Origin: Dyadobacter alkalitolerans DSM 23607
GTDB lineage: Bacteria > Bacteroidota > Bacteroidia > Cytophagales > Spirosomataceae
NCBI RefSeq assembly: GCF_000428845.1
Contig: NZ_AUAS01000005.1
Location: 1 to 64,000, forward strand
DNA length: 64,000 nucleotides
Direction of reading: 5' to 3'
The stretch's first letter is position 1, and every line of letters begins with the position of its first letter. The notes under the pieces are model-generated. The model made no database searches, was not told the origin of the DNA, and was given only the letters and a program-made list of their open reading frames with translations. Positions 34,666-43,432 of the stretch are shown piece by piece. The position numbers and the translations under genes are program-made.

Positions 34666-36045
34666 TTATGGACGCCTGAAAAGGTCAAAAAATGGTTCAA
34701 AATCACTGGTAGCATAGGCCTTTTCAAGTCTAACGGCAACTGCCCGGCGCTGCACGTCGATCACCTGCCGCTCTACCCTGGTCAAAAGCTGCAAAGCATC
34801 GGTGATGCCCAGTATATTTTCTATTCCATTATTATATAGGGACATGCGCTGCTGGTAGGCAAGTGTAGCTGATCTCACCGTGACGGGAAGCTCGCGCAGA
34901 GAAAGCCGGATGGAGGACATCACAGAGTCTGCCATCGTCAATGTGTTTTGCAGCTGCACCTGCTCGACAGTCAAGAGGCTTGCCGCCTCACGGACACGCC
35001 ACTGCTGCTGGATAGCGCGTGTCTTGACCCTTTTGAAATCAATGAGATTGACTGTTGCCGCCAGTCCCACTAAAAAATTAGTACGGCTATATCCAAATCC
35101 CTTGCCGATTGGGCCAAAGTTATTATCAATGTCAAGGCTGGTGCCCCTGGCTGAGACAGCAGTAAGTAGCGTAACCCTGGGCAGGGCCGATTTACGGATC
35201 ATGTCAATTTCAGCATTCTGGCGTGTAAGCAGGTTACTTCTGTATCTAAGCAGGGGATGCGATGTCAGCACCGTGCTTGGTGCAGGCTCACCCAGCAGCA
35301 AAGCAGCATTAAAGGTGGTATCAACTTCGAGCTCATTTACCTGACGGCCTGTCAATGTCGCCAGCTGGACATTGGCCCTACGGTATTCTTCCTGCATCTG
35401 GTAGTAGCTTAGCTTGGCGCGCGATAGCTCGACCGATGCCAGTGACGAGTCAAGCCCCGGCCTGATGCCGTTCTGGACCAGGTTATTGATAATGCGCCGG
35501 ACGGTATCGACCCTGGCAAGGTTCTGCTGCTCGATTTTAAGGTTTTGCCTGAGCCATACCAAATCTAGATAGGTTTTGATAACGACCTGTCGTAGCGCAA
35601 ACTGCTCGCGTTCCAGAGCCGACTCCCCTACTGCAATGTCAGCATTGGCCAGTTTATTTTCAGCCCCGAAACGGCCGAAATTATAAACCTCCCAGTCGGC
35701 AGAAGCCAGCGCGATATTGCCCGAAGCCAGATCTGATGCATTTTCAGGCCTTCGTCCACCAGATGTGGGTACGATAAGGCCCATTGAAAAGTATGAGCCG
35801 GAAAGCCCGTTTGCAGTCCCCAGGTTTACCTGGTCATGCAATTTTACGTTTGGCAGCCGGTTATCGCGCAGCACCTGCAAGTTGGCACGGAAGGCTTCCA
35901 GCGCTGACCTTTGCGCGGCAAGTGTAGGATAATGGTTGATGGTAGCTTCAACGGCACCCTCCAAGCTCAGGCTTTGCCCAAGAGCAGGTGGATGCCGGTA
36001 AAAGACGAGCGTTACGAATAGGATTAGGATTAGACAGCGGTTCAT
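34666..36045 (-). CDS. TolC-family outer-membrane efflux protein
   Basis: 459 aa from the ATG at 36045 (MNRCLILILFVTLVFYRHPP, signal peptide, cleavage near ALGQ); an ATG at 36066 adds 7 residues. It shows the repeated OEP architecture: SLEGAVEATINHYPTLAAQR in repeat 1 and long helices with LRQVVIKTYLDLVWLRQNLK. The second repeat is in RQNAEIDMIRKSALPRVTLL and after. First gene of the efflux operon. Trimeric channel through the outer membrane that docks onto the adaptor. Divergent from the response regulator gene at 36231. Confidence 0.93.
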   Translation of the reverse strand: MNRCLILILFVTLVFYRHPPALGQSLSLEGAVEATINHYPTLAAQRSALEAFRANLQVLRDNRLPNVKLHDQVNLGTANGLSGSYFSMGLIVPTSGGRRPENASDLASGNIALASADWEVYNFGRFGAENKLANADIAVGESALEREQFALRQVVIKTYLDLVWLRQNLKIEQQNLARVDTVRRIINNLVQNGIRPGLDSSLASVELSRAKLSYYQMQEEYRRANVQLATLTGRQVNELEVDTTFNAALLLGEPAPSTVLTSHPLLRYRSNLLTRQNAEIDMIRKSALPRVTLLTAVSARGTSLDIDNNFGPIGKGFGYSRTNFLVGLAATVNLIDFKRVKTRAIQQQWRVREAASLLTVEQVQLQNTLTMADSVMSSIRLSLRELPVTVRSATLAYQQRMSLYNNGIENILGITDALQLLTRVERQVIDVQRRAVAVRLEKAYATSDFEPFFDLFRRP

Positions 36046-36128
36046 AGCTTTAATATCGTGCAGCACCTTGTTAGGCGCTGGGGGTACATCTTTCTGGCTT
36101 CAAATTAAAGGTGCACCTGGTTAGAGGG

Positions 36129-36161
36129 TGGTGAGAAGGTTATTAGAATTTGGTGAGAAGG
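36129..36161. promoter_or_regulatory. 11-bp direct repeats, likely response-regulator binding site
   Basis: TGGTGAGAAGG occurs at 36129-36139 and again at 36151-36161, 22 bp apart (two helical turns), in the 185-bp gap between tolC (-) and the OmpR-type regulator (+). OmpR/PhoB-class regulators bind direct repeats of this size as side-by-side dimers. It is the natural candidate operator for both divergent units. Confidence 0.6.
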
Positions 36162-36230
36162 ACCCGTTTTTAACGATATTCTAATACCGATCCCTAATTT
36201 TACCCCATCAAATAGCCAGAAAATAACAGC

Positions 36231-36908
36231 ATGAATGTCTTAGTTGTTGAAGATGACCTGGAACTTACGCAGTTCATTCAGAAAGGGTTGCAATCAGAAG
36301 GTGCTACCGTTGCAGTGGCATTTGACGGGGTGATCGGAAGAAGTATGGTCAACGAAAACAAGTTTGATGTTGTCGTGCTCGACGTTAATCTGCCCGGCTT
36401 GAACGGCTATGACCTTTGCAGGTTCATCAAGCAGAACTGGCCGGCAGTGCCAGTGATCATGCTTACTGCGCTGGGAAGCCTCGATAACAAAGTGTTGGGT
36501 TTTGAGGCGGGCGCTGACGATTACCTGGCAAAGCCTTTTGCATTCAAAGAGCTGCTTTTCCGTTTGAAGGCTTTGGCCAGACGCCACCCATCACGGGCTC
36601 CCAGGCCCAAGCGGCTGCAACTGCTGGATCTGGAAGTAGAAACGGATTCACACAGGGTTTGGCGCGCTGGCGAAAGGGTTGAGCTGACTGCCCGGGAATA
36701 TGCGCTTTTGGAATACTTTATGCTCAACCAAGGGAAGGTCATTAATAGGGTTGATTTGCTAGAAAATGTCTGGGATGTGCATTTTAATACCAATACCAAT
36801 GTGGTTGATGTCTATGTCAATTATTTGCGCCGTAAGATTGACAAGTCTGAACCGCGGCTACTGCATACTGTATTTGGGGTCGGATATTTAATGGGACCCG
36901 AGCCATGA
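36231..36908 (+). CDS. OmpR-family response regulator
   Basis: 225 aa. Receiver domain, residues 1-115: acidic pair VVEDDLE, phosphoacceptor Asp51 in VVVLDVNLPGLNGYDLCRF, Thr in VIMLTAL, Lys in DYLAKPFAFKELLFRLKAL. C-terminal winged helix (about 130-225) with VELTAREYALLEYFMLNQGK and NVVDVYVNYLRRKID. The stop overlaps the histidine-kinase start by 4 bp (ATGA), so they form one operon. Divergent from the RND operon, which it probably controls through the repeat at 36129-36161. Confidence 0.95.
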   Translation: MNVLVVEDDLELTQFIQKGLQSEGATVAVAFDGVIGRSMVNENKFDVVVLDVNLPGLNGYDLCRFIKQNWPAVPVIMLTALGSLDNKVLGFEAGADDYLAKPFAFKELLFRLKALARRHPSRAPRPKRLQLLDLEVETDSHRVWRAGERVELTAREYALLEYFMLNQGKVINRVDLLENVWDVHFNTNTNVVDVYVNYLRRKIDKSEPRLLHTVFGVGYLMGPEP

Positions 36909-38278
36909 GCATCAAGCAACGCATCACCATCGTATTTGGCTTTCTGGTAGCGGCCCTATTGCTAGTCTTTTCAATCTTCATTTACCAGGCCTATGAATCT
37001 TACCGGCAGTCGCTGATGCGTAACCGCCTCCAGCGCAGGGCTGTGGCTGGACAGTTATATTTTGAAAACAGGCTGGAATTTCACCGTTCCAGCTACCTGA
37101 CCCTACCCGACCAACACGAATTTTTGGTAGATAGCAGCAACAAGATTATCTATCAGTCTTCGGGGACGAGTGATTATAAGCTTACCTCAGAACTCCTTAA
37201 TGAAGCCCGCAAGCAGGAAGTCTATTTTAGTTATAAAGCCAGACCTTTGAAAAGGCTTAAAGAAGGTATTGCCTTATCCTTTAATGTGGATGGGAAGCAC
37301 TTCGTCTCGGTTGTCACGGCGCACGATCTTACCGGGATACAGGCAAGTGAGAGCCTGTTTTTCATTCTGGCCAGCGGCAATATCATTTTGCTGGTCATTG
37401 TCGCTTTTGCTGGTTTTTTCTTTGCGCGCCGCGCCATGCTGCCCTTCGATGAGCTAATCGCTCAGATGGATCCAGCGGCAGTCAGCGACTTTTCATTCCG
37501 GCTCCAGGGCCGAAAAGGCACCGATGAAGCTGCCTATCTTGCAAACTCCTTCAACGAGCTGCTAAGCCGTTTGAACACCTTGGCTATTAGCCAGGAGCAT
37601 TTTGTTTCCTATGCCTCACATGAGATCCGTACGCCATTGACTGTGGTAAAAGGGATTTTGGAAACCTCTCTGGCCTATGACAAAGAGCTTGGCGAGCTCC
37701 AACAAAGCATGGAAAAGGCTTTGATCAGATTGGAAGGCGCTATTGAGCTTGCCAACTCGTTGCTTCATTTAGCGGAAGTTGAAGGTTTGCAGTCGGCCAG
37801 AGTCCGCGAAGATATCAACATCGTGGACACGGTGCTGGATACAATTACCTACTTTGGCGAGAAACGCCCAGACCAGCAAATTGACCTGGTATTGACAGAT
37901 ACCTTTACCCAGCAAAGTTCTAATCTGAGGATTTTAGGGAATGCGACGCTACTGCGTACGGTGCTGACCAATATCCTGGACAACGCAAGCAAATACTCCC
38001 GGCAAGAGCCAGTCGAGCTAAAAGTAGACCTGGAACCTTCATCGGTGATCATCACGGTAACCGATCTGGGCATAGGCATTCCGGACGCTGAGCTAAATGA
38101 TGTTTTTTTACCTATGATGCGCGCAGGCAATGTGGGAAATGTGCCGGGGTTTGGTTTAGGGCTAACGATTGCCAAAAAGATTGTTGACATACACAAGGGG
38201 CAACTTAGTGTAAAATCCATTAAAGACAAGGGCACCGCCGTTTCCATTCGGTTACCAGCCCTGCCGCTGGCAGATTAG
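36905..38278 (+). CDS. Membrane sensor histidine kinase
   Basis: 457 aa. TM1 at about residues 8-27, a periplasmic sensor of about 120 aa, TM2 at about 152-174, then a HAMP linker (AMLPFDELIAQM). H-box FVSYASHEIRTPLTVVKGIL contains the phosphorylated His near residue 240. N-box ILDNASKYSR, G1 DLGIGIPDAE and G2 GFGLGLTIAKKIVDIHKG are intact. Orthodox HisKA/HATPase_c kinase partner of the upstream regulator, and probably senses efflux-pump substrates or envelope stress. Overlap with the regulator gene is 4 bp. Confidence 0.94.
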   Translation: MSIKQRITIVFGFLVAALLLVFSIFIYQAYESYRQSLMRNRLQRRAVAGQLYFENRLEFHRSSYLTLPDQHEFLVDSSNKIIYQSSGTSDYKLTSELLNEARKQEVYFSYKARPLKRLKEGIALSFNVDGKHFVSVVTAHDLTGIQASESLFFILASGNIILLVIVAFAGFFFARRAMLPFDELIAQMDPAAVSDFSFRLQGRKGTDEAAYLANSFNELLSRLNTLAISQEHFVSYASHEIRTPLTVVKGILETSLAYDKELGELQQSMEKALIRLEGAIELANSLLHLAEVEGLQSARVREDINIVDTVLDTITYFGEKRPDQQIDLVLTDTFTQQSSNLRILGNATLLRTVLTNILDNASKYSRQEPVELKVDLEPSSVIITVTDLGIGIPDAELNDVFLPMMRAGNVGNVPGFGLGLTIAKKIVDIHKGQLSVKSIKDKGTAVSIRLPALPLAD

Positions 38279-38335
38279 CGCGCTGCTTGCCTGCCAATAT
38301 ACCTAAAAGCTTTCACCTGATTTGCGTCACCCGTA

Positions 38336-39109
38336 GTGGCGCATTGTACCCTCTTGCCGCTGATAGATATGCCTGATACTTTACTGATTGTCAAAACGCC
38401 ATTTGAAAAATCGCTCGCTCAGCGAATTCAGTATGCTTGCTCTATTCTCGAAATAGTAAGCGCATCACAAATCTATGTGCCAAAGGGCGAGATGGATGCT
38501 ACGGATGGATTACAAAAGGCGCTTGGATCCTACTCACGAGTGAATACCCAATATTTTAATGTGTTTGAAAAATATTTTAAGGCAGCCACCGAGCGAAAAT
38601 CGCTGATCAAAGGTGCAGGCCAAAGTGTAAAGCGAACTGCGCAGTTGATAAACCGGTGTGTGATCAGTGATCTTACAATCGATAATGCCCGGCGCAAACA
38701 AATAAGTGACCTTTACCGTAGGATCTACACACAAAATCGGCTGAATGCACCTTATGACTTTTCCAGGCCATCCCACAATCAGGACTTGCTTGATTACTTT
38801 GACAGTAATCAAGTAATATTGGATGCTTTTGAAGCGATGGTGAGCCTGCTTACTACGGATACATTATCGGGTCGCAAGCTGCATTTTTCACTACCGCACT
38901 GTTACCTGCTGATTTCGGAAATGGAAATGTTTAATGCAGAGATAAGCATGCTCACTGACAAACTGAACGGACTCTACACTGAAAGGCTTGAAATTTTTGA
39001 TCGCATCGCAGAGCGGTGCGTGGCTATTTGCAATAGAAGCCGGTTTATCTTTGGAGCTAATTCGCCAACTTATAAGTTTATCAAAAAGCACAGATTATCG
39101 GTGAAATAG
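38336..39109 (+). CDS. Hypothetical helical protein
   Basis: 257 aa from 38336, or 246 aa from the ATG at 38369 (MPDTLLIVKTPFEKSLAQRI), which I prefer. Almost wholly helical with no signal or membrane segment. Notable stretches: INRCVISDLTIDNARRKQIS, PYDFSRPSHNQDLLDYFDSN and a C-terminal basic end. It follows the histidine kinase by about 60-90 bp on the same strand, so it might be a third gene of that unit, but nothing in its sequence ties it to signalling. Family not recognised. Confidence 0.6.
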   Translation: MAHCTLLPLIDMPDTLLIVKTPFEKSLAQRIQYACSILEIVSASQIYVPKGEMDATDGLQKALGSYSRVNTQYFNVFEKYFKAATERKSLIKGAGQSVKRTAQLINRCVISDLTIDNARRKQISDLYRRIYTQNRLNAPYDFSRPSHNQDLLDYFDSNQVILDAFEAMVSLLTTDTLSGRKLHFSLPHCYLLISEMEMFNAEISMLTDKLNGLYTERLEIFDRIAERCVAICNRSRFIFGANSPTYKFIKKHRLSVK

Positions 39110-39232
39110 CTTCCAAGAATTATCTGCGATCTAAGTTTGATCATCAAAGATTGTAGTTAAACGTACTTAAAGTAGTATACTTTAACGCCCATCGCAGGAC
39201 TTAAATAGTACTAAAATGCCCTCTCGACAGCG

Positions 39233-39391
39233 CTAGATGCCTACATGACCAGACATCCAGAAGACAAAATCACTATCGGTCAACTGGCTGGCTTAGCAAA
39301 CCTTGCCCAATATCATTTCATACGCTGCTTCCGCAGTGCGTATGAAATGACACCAATAGCTTACCGGAAGGAGTTTGGGAAGAAGAAGTAG
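39233..39391 (+). pseudogene. AraC-type HTH fragment
   Basis: 53 codons in one frame ending in TAG at 39389. They read as the first AraC helix-turn-helix (ITIGQLAGLANLAQYHFIRC) plus the linker to the second (YEMTPIAYRKEFG). No start codon or sensing domain precedes it (TAA at 39212) and the second HTH is missing. Remnant of a regulator of about 290 aa. Confidence 0.7.
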
Positions 39392-39461
39392 TTATGAATG
39401 CATTCCGCAAAATCAAGGCAATGCAAATGCCGTCAGATATCGATGTTTTTTTACTTAAAAT

Positions 39462-39649
39462 TCATAAAAACCATTCAGCGCTTTTCCTCGTAGCCCCAGC
39501 AGCGATATGATTGACGGAACATTTTTGATATTCGGCATCAGGCAGGTTTAGCAGCAATCGGCAATGTTGACTTTTTCGATCGGCGCGTTGATGATGGCCG
39601 TGGCTACAACATGAGACAATGCATTGGCAGCGGTTTGTTTGATTTCCAT
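39462..39649 (-). pseudogene. Frameshifted 5' fragment of a conserved Bacteroidota gene
   Basis: From the ATG at 39647-39649 the frame reads MEIKQTAANALSHVVATAII and INAPIEKVNIAD, then stops. One base later the frame resumes LLNLPDAEYQKCSVNHIAAG. The join suggests a lost G in a Trp codon (D-W-L). The continuing frame ends at 39462. The parent family, seen in many Bacteroidota, is about 130-150 aa; I cannot name it. Only the first 60 codons remain. Confidence 0.55.
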
Positions 39650-39657
39650 GATCTGTT

Positions 39658-40137
39658 TTGTTGGAAGGATGCAATCTGGATTTAATGCTATCATTTTATG
39701 ATGAGCCAGACAATGAACGCACTACAACAGATCTTTTATTTTCCGCTCAGCTATCACTGATCGCCCATTGCGATCATCCAGTGACAGCCAAGAAGGATAT
39801 TAAGCTGAAAGACTTGCCTGATCTGCCACTGATTTTGCCCTCGGCCGGATACAGCATCCGCAGCTATCTGGACTTAGTAATGCAAAAGCATGATTTATCG
39901 CCTTCAATGAGCATAGAGGTCAATGACATACACACCCTGCTCCAATTTATACAAACAAGTCGCTGGGTAACCGTGCTGATGAACTCGACAATACTTTAAC
40001 ATCCTGAATTAAAGTCCATTCCTATCACCGGAGCCGACATGCAGCGCCGAGCCACCATTGCCTGGCCAAAAGGGGCTTACAGAAAAAAGTCCGCTTCTTC
40101 ATTGGCCGAAATGTTGATTCTGCATGCCGCAGACTAA
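39658..40137 (+). pseudogene. LysR-type regulator, truncated and frameshifted
   Basis: 39658-39999 encodes part of a LysR substrate-binding domain: LDLMLSFYDE, LLFSAQLSLIAHCDHPV, LPLILPSAGYSIRSYLD, then a TAA. The expected end follows in the next frame: HPELKSIPITGADMQRRATI and AYRKKSASSLAEMLILHAAD, stop at 40135-40137. The N-terminal HTH and dimer helix (about 150 aa) are missing. Its left border abuts the fragment at 39649, which marks a rearrangement. Non-functional. Confidence 0.75.
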
Positions 40138-40865
40138 TTCACCGACTTACGAAAAGCAGCGGGTGACATGCCGGTTTTCTGCTTGAATAATTTATTGAAA
40201 GATTGCGGATGTTCAAAGCCCAACGCATAAGCCACATCTGCAGTAGTAAGTGAATCGCTGCCGATCATTTCCTTGGCTTTTTCAACCATCTTCAAATGAA
40301 TATGCTGCTGGGTAGTCTGGCCGGTGAGGGATTTCAGCATATCGGACAAGTATCGCTGGGAAACTTTCAATTGCTCTGCTATTTCCTGAGTCGTCGGCAC
40401 CCCCTTAACCAATGCCTCTTTCTTCTTAAATCGCTCATTCAAAAACGCATTCATTTGATCGATCAGATCGTGATGAACTACATTGCGCGTCAGGAATTGC
40501 CGGTTGTAAAACCGATTGCAATGATGAAGGAGCAGCTCGATCTGCGAAACCAGCACATCCAGACTGAAATGGTCCGTGTGCGTTCCCAGCTCCGTCGCTA
40601 TTGACTCAAATACCGATTTGATCACACTCTTCTCTTTTTCGGAAAGAAACAATGCTTCGGAGACCGAATACGCAAAAAAGCCATATCGGTGAATGCGAGA
40701 TGCAAGGGAATGTTTACAAAAAATATCGGGGTGAAAGTATAATGCGTAGCCTTCGTGCTCCTCCAAATCATCGGATAGCGCAACAATCTGATTTGGCCCT
40801 ACGAAAGCAAGCCCGCCATCGCGAAAATCGTAAGAACCAGGCCCATATTTGGCCTTTCCATTCCG
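40134..40865 (-). pseudogene. AraC-family regulator lacking its N-terminus
   Basis: The frame runs without a start codon from just after a TAG at 40866 to the stop at 40134. Residues read KYGPGSYDFRDGGLAFVGPN, then DLEEHEGYALYFHPDIFCKH (cupin-like sensing domain, its first 70 or so residues absent), then a complete C-terminal AraC HTH pair: TTQEIAEQLKVSQRYLSDML and DVAYALGFEHPQSFNKLF. A TTG at 40766 could start a 210-aa product with an intact DNA-binding half. The N-terminal loss coincides with a junction to an SDR gene start at about 40862. Most likely a deletion derivative. Confidence 0.65.
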
Positions 40866-40915
40866 CTACTTGCGCCTGTGATAACGACCACTTTATTTTC
40901 AATTCCATTTATCAT
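40862..40915 (-). pseudogene. SDR gene start fused by deletion to the AraC gene
   Basis: ATG at 40913-40915 begins MINGIENKVVVITGASSG, an unmistakable short-chain dehydrogenase N-terminus with TGASSG. Directly afterwards the sequence turns into the AraC coding sequence in another frame. SDR and AraC genes of this type are frequent neighbours in Bacteroidota, so one deletion could have joined them. Confidence 0.7.
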
Positions 40916-41030
40916 ATCATATGGTTGAATGTTACGATACAAAATTCCAGAAACGAAAAGCCCAAAGTGTAGCCATAACTGTCAAATGTGTAGCCGGTGG
41001 GGCGGTCAAGCCAATGCAAATGACAATGGA

Positions 41031-41066
41031 TTTTTGAAATTTTGTATCTTACCAAAATTTCAAAAA
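41031..41066. promoter_or_regulatory. Perfect 14-bp-arm palindrome, likely operator
   Basis: TTTTTGAAATTTTG (41031-41044) and CAAAATTTCAAAAA (41053-41066) are exact reverse complements around an 8-nt centre, ending 13 bp before the MNT-HEPN start codon. The position and symmetry fit an autoregulatory operator. It could also form an mRNA hairpin over the start region. Confidence 0.6.
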
Positions 41067-41079
41067 CCCCCACACACGA

Positions 41080-41958
41080 ATGAAAACATCCCTGTCTCAT
41101 CTCCCACAAAACAAACAAGACCAATTAAGAACGCTTACCCAAATTGTCCTCCACAAAGTCCCGGCAGAAATGATCATTCTCTTCGGCAGCTATGCGCGGG
41201 GTGACTGGGTCGAGGATTACCAGGAGAAATACGAGTATGTGAGCGATTTTGACATTCTGATCATCACCAAAGACAAAAATTCGGCAAAGCAAGTCAAGAA
41301 ATCGAGGGAGCTGGAAGAGGAACTAATGGCCAATGAGGACATTACCCGAACCAGCATTATCTACCACAGCATTGGTTTTGTAAATGACAAGATCGAACGG
41401 AACTACTATTTCTTTGTGGATATCCTGAAAGAAGGAATCATGCTTTTTGATTCTGGGAAATTCACCTTATCTGAGCCGAAAGAACTAAATTCGGCGCAGC
41501 GGATGGAGAAATCGACCGAGGAATTTGAGCATTGGTTTGAAAGTGCAAATCACTTTTTGGAAGCCTTCGAATTTTTCTTTCTGAAAGGAGAAAACAAACG
41601 AACATATTTCAATAACGCGGCATTTGAACTTCATCAAGCTACGGAAAGATACTATGCTGCTATTCTCCTCGTATTCACCGATTACAAACCGAGAATTCAT
41701 GACATTGAGATTTTAGGAAATCAGGTAATTAAGCAACATGCAGAGTTAGCGACTGTTTTTCCAATGTCTACTGAGGAGGAGAAGCGGCTGTTTGTTCTTC
41801 TTAAAAAGGCGTATATCGATGCGCGGTATAATAAGAATTACAGGATTGAGAAGGCGGAGTTGGAGTATTTGGGGAATCGGGTGGCGTTGTTGAAGGATTT
41901 GACGGAAAGGGTTTGTCGGGAGCGGATTGGGCATTTTACTGACAATCAACATTCTTGA
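41080..41958 (+). CDS. Nucleotidyltransferase-HEPN fusion protein (MNT-HEPN)
   Basis: 292 aa. N-terminal minimal nucleotidyltransferase (residues 20-110): MIILFGSYARGDW with the GSxxxGD motif and the catalytic Asp pair in SDFDILIIT. C-terminal HEPN domain (about 145-285): SANHFLEAFEFFFLKGENKR and AAFELHQATERYYAAILLVF. In two-gene systems the HEPN part is an RNase toxin and the MNT part AMPylates and silences it; here both are fused, as in some Bacteroidota proteins. No RxxxxH HEPN catalytic motif is obvious, so the toxin activity may be lost. Lies at the left end of the defence cluster behind a palindrome. Confidence 0.85.
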   Translation: MKTSLSHLPQNKQDQLRTLTQIVLHKVPAEMIILFGSYARGDWVEDYQEKYEYVSDFDILIITKDKNSAKQVKKSRELEEELMANEDITRTSIIYHSIGFVNDKIERNYYFFVDILKEGIMLFDSGKFTLSEPKELNSAQRMEKSTEEFEHWFESANHFLEAFEFFFLKGENKRTYFNNAAFELHQATERYYAAILLVFTDYKPRIHDIEILGNQVIKQHAELATVFPMSTEEEKRLFVLLKKAYIDARYNKNYRIEKAELEYLGNRVALLKDLTERVCRERIGHFTDNQHS

Positions 41959-42080
41959 CTAATGGTTAAAAAGAGTTGCTATCGTAAAACCTGATATTAA
42001 TAGGTTTTTGTCAACTAAGCACCACTTACGCAATAATACGAGCATAGTGATATTAGATCTTGTTAATTACTAGAATATGC

Positions 42081-42109
42081 GAAAATTTCATTATCTTTTC
42101 TGAAAATTT
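42081..42109 (+). promoter_or_regulatory. Direct repeat upstream of rloA
   Basis: GAAAATTT occurs at 42081-42088 and 42102-42109, 21 bp apart, 28 bp before the GTG start. AAAATTTC here (42082-42089) also occurs in the palindrome arm at 41054-41061. The sequence is AT-rich, so chance is a real alternative. Confidence 0.25.
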
Positions 42110-42136
42110 GCGCAAAGAATCCAAATACGAGAAAAC

Positions 42137-43432
42137 GTGATAGTAGAATTCAGTGTCAAGAATTTCAGATCTATAAATACATTGCAAACAATAAGCTTTG
42201 TAGCAACTGGTCTAAAGAGCTCTGATGATCACTCTGTGGTAGATGAAAACAATGTGTGCAATGAGGAAGATATGCGGTTGCTTAAAACAATCTGTATCTA
42301 CGGGGCTAACGGTAGCGGAAAAAGCAATGCCGTTGTTGCGCTTGATTATTTTCTAAATGCCATAAGAAATGAAGCTAGTGCTTCCTCCAATCTTAGTGAA
42401 TTAAATGACCCATTCCTTTATCAAGAGCAAGCATTTTCAACAGAAAGCTTTTTTCAGATTGTGTTACTATTGGAAGGTCGAAAGTTTAGATACGGGTTCA
42501 CTCTAAAGAACGATGAGAATAACTTAGGGCAACAGGTGATCACCAATGAATGGCTTTTTGGCACAGTAGAAAAGAATATGAGTGCCTATTTTACGCGCGA
42601 AGGTCTGATAACTACTCCAAAGAAGGTTTTGAATGCAGATAAGATCCCATCAACTTTGCCGTATGTCCATTCATTATATTTGACTCATGCAGCTGCTTTT
42701 GATAGTAGTGGAATATGTGCGAAGATAAGGCAATATTTAAAGGGCCGTACTATGTCCAATTCGTCACGTGGATCTCTAAACTTTCGTCGTCATTTATTTA
42801 GGATGATAGAAAATCCTTACAGCAAAGAAGCACTGATAAGCCTTTTATATTCCTTTAATTTAAAATTTACGGACATTACTGTCCAAGAACAAAAAGATGA
42901 TGATAAAAAACCAGAGCGACTTTATTCTCTCAGTAGAATAGACCTTTGGAAGCAAATGAAGATTGACGGGAATGAAAAATCGGTGCGCCTCAATCTTATC
43001 AAAAATGAGTCAGCCGGAACACAAAAGCTATTTGAATTAGCTGGCTTTTTGCTTTCAGTCTTCAGTATGCCAAAAGGAGGACTTCTAATTCTCGATGAGA
43101 TAGACAGTAACTTTCATCCTGCATTAGTAATAGAATTTATATCGCTCTTTAATAACCAATATATAAATTCTAACAAAACACAGCTCCTATTCACAAGTCA
43201 TGATACCAACCTGCTGTCACCTGCGATAATGAGGCGAGACCAGTTTTATTTTTCTGAAAAACTTGAAGATGAATCTACGAGGCTGTACTCGCTCGCTGAT
43301 TTGAAAGGTATCCGAAATGACGCTGATTTTGCAAAAAACTATCTAGCAGGGTTCTATGGTGGTACTCCGACATTAGAGAAATTTACGAATACAAAGTTTT
43401 CGACGCATGAATATGGAACCGTGGAATATTAG
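42137..43432 (+). CDS. RloA-like AAA (ABC-type) ATPase
   Basis: 431 aa from a GTG start. N-terminus MIVEFSVKNFRSINTLQTIS is the usual opening of AAA_15/AAA_21 ATPases. Walker A: IYGANGSGKSNAVVAL (about residues 54-69). The signature and Walker B lie in the C-terminal half: LLILDEIDSNFHPALVIEF, followed by the LLFTSHDTNLLS switch His. Its stop lies 26 bp inside the next gene. With the RloB-like partner it matches RloA/RloB pairs found in restriction and phage-defence islands. Clearly AT-richer than flanking genes. Confidence 0.85.
   Translation: MIVEFSVKNFRSINTLQTISFVATGLKSSDDHSVVDENNVCNEEDMRLLKTICIYGANGSGKSNAVVALDYFLNAIRNEASASSNLSELNDPFLYQEQAFSTESFFQIVLLLEGRKFRYGFTLKNDENNLGQQVITNEWLFGTVEKNMSAYFTREGLITTPKKVLNADKIPSTLPYVHSLYLTHAAAFDSSGICAKIRQYLKGRTMSNSSRGSLNFRRHLFRMIENPYSKEALISLLYSFNLKFTDITVQEQKDDDKKPERLYSLSRIDLWKQMKIDGNEKSVRLNLIKNESAGTQKLFELAGFLLSVFSMPKGGLLILDEIDSNFHPALVIEFISLFNNQYINSNKTQLLFTSHDTNLLSPAIMRRDQFYFSEKLEDESTRLYSLADLKGIRNDADFAKNYLAGFYGGTPTLEKFTNTKFSTHEYGTVEY

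Noticed and set aside
40652..40972. 106-codon plus-strand frame
   Set aside because: Covers the SDR/AraC junction, whose minus-strand protein matches are unmistakable; the plus frame has no family resemblance.
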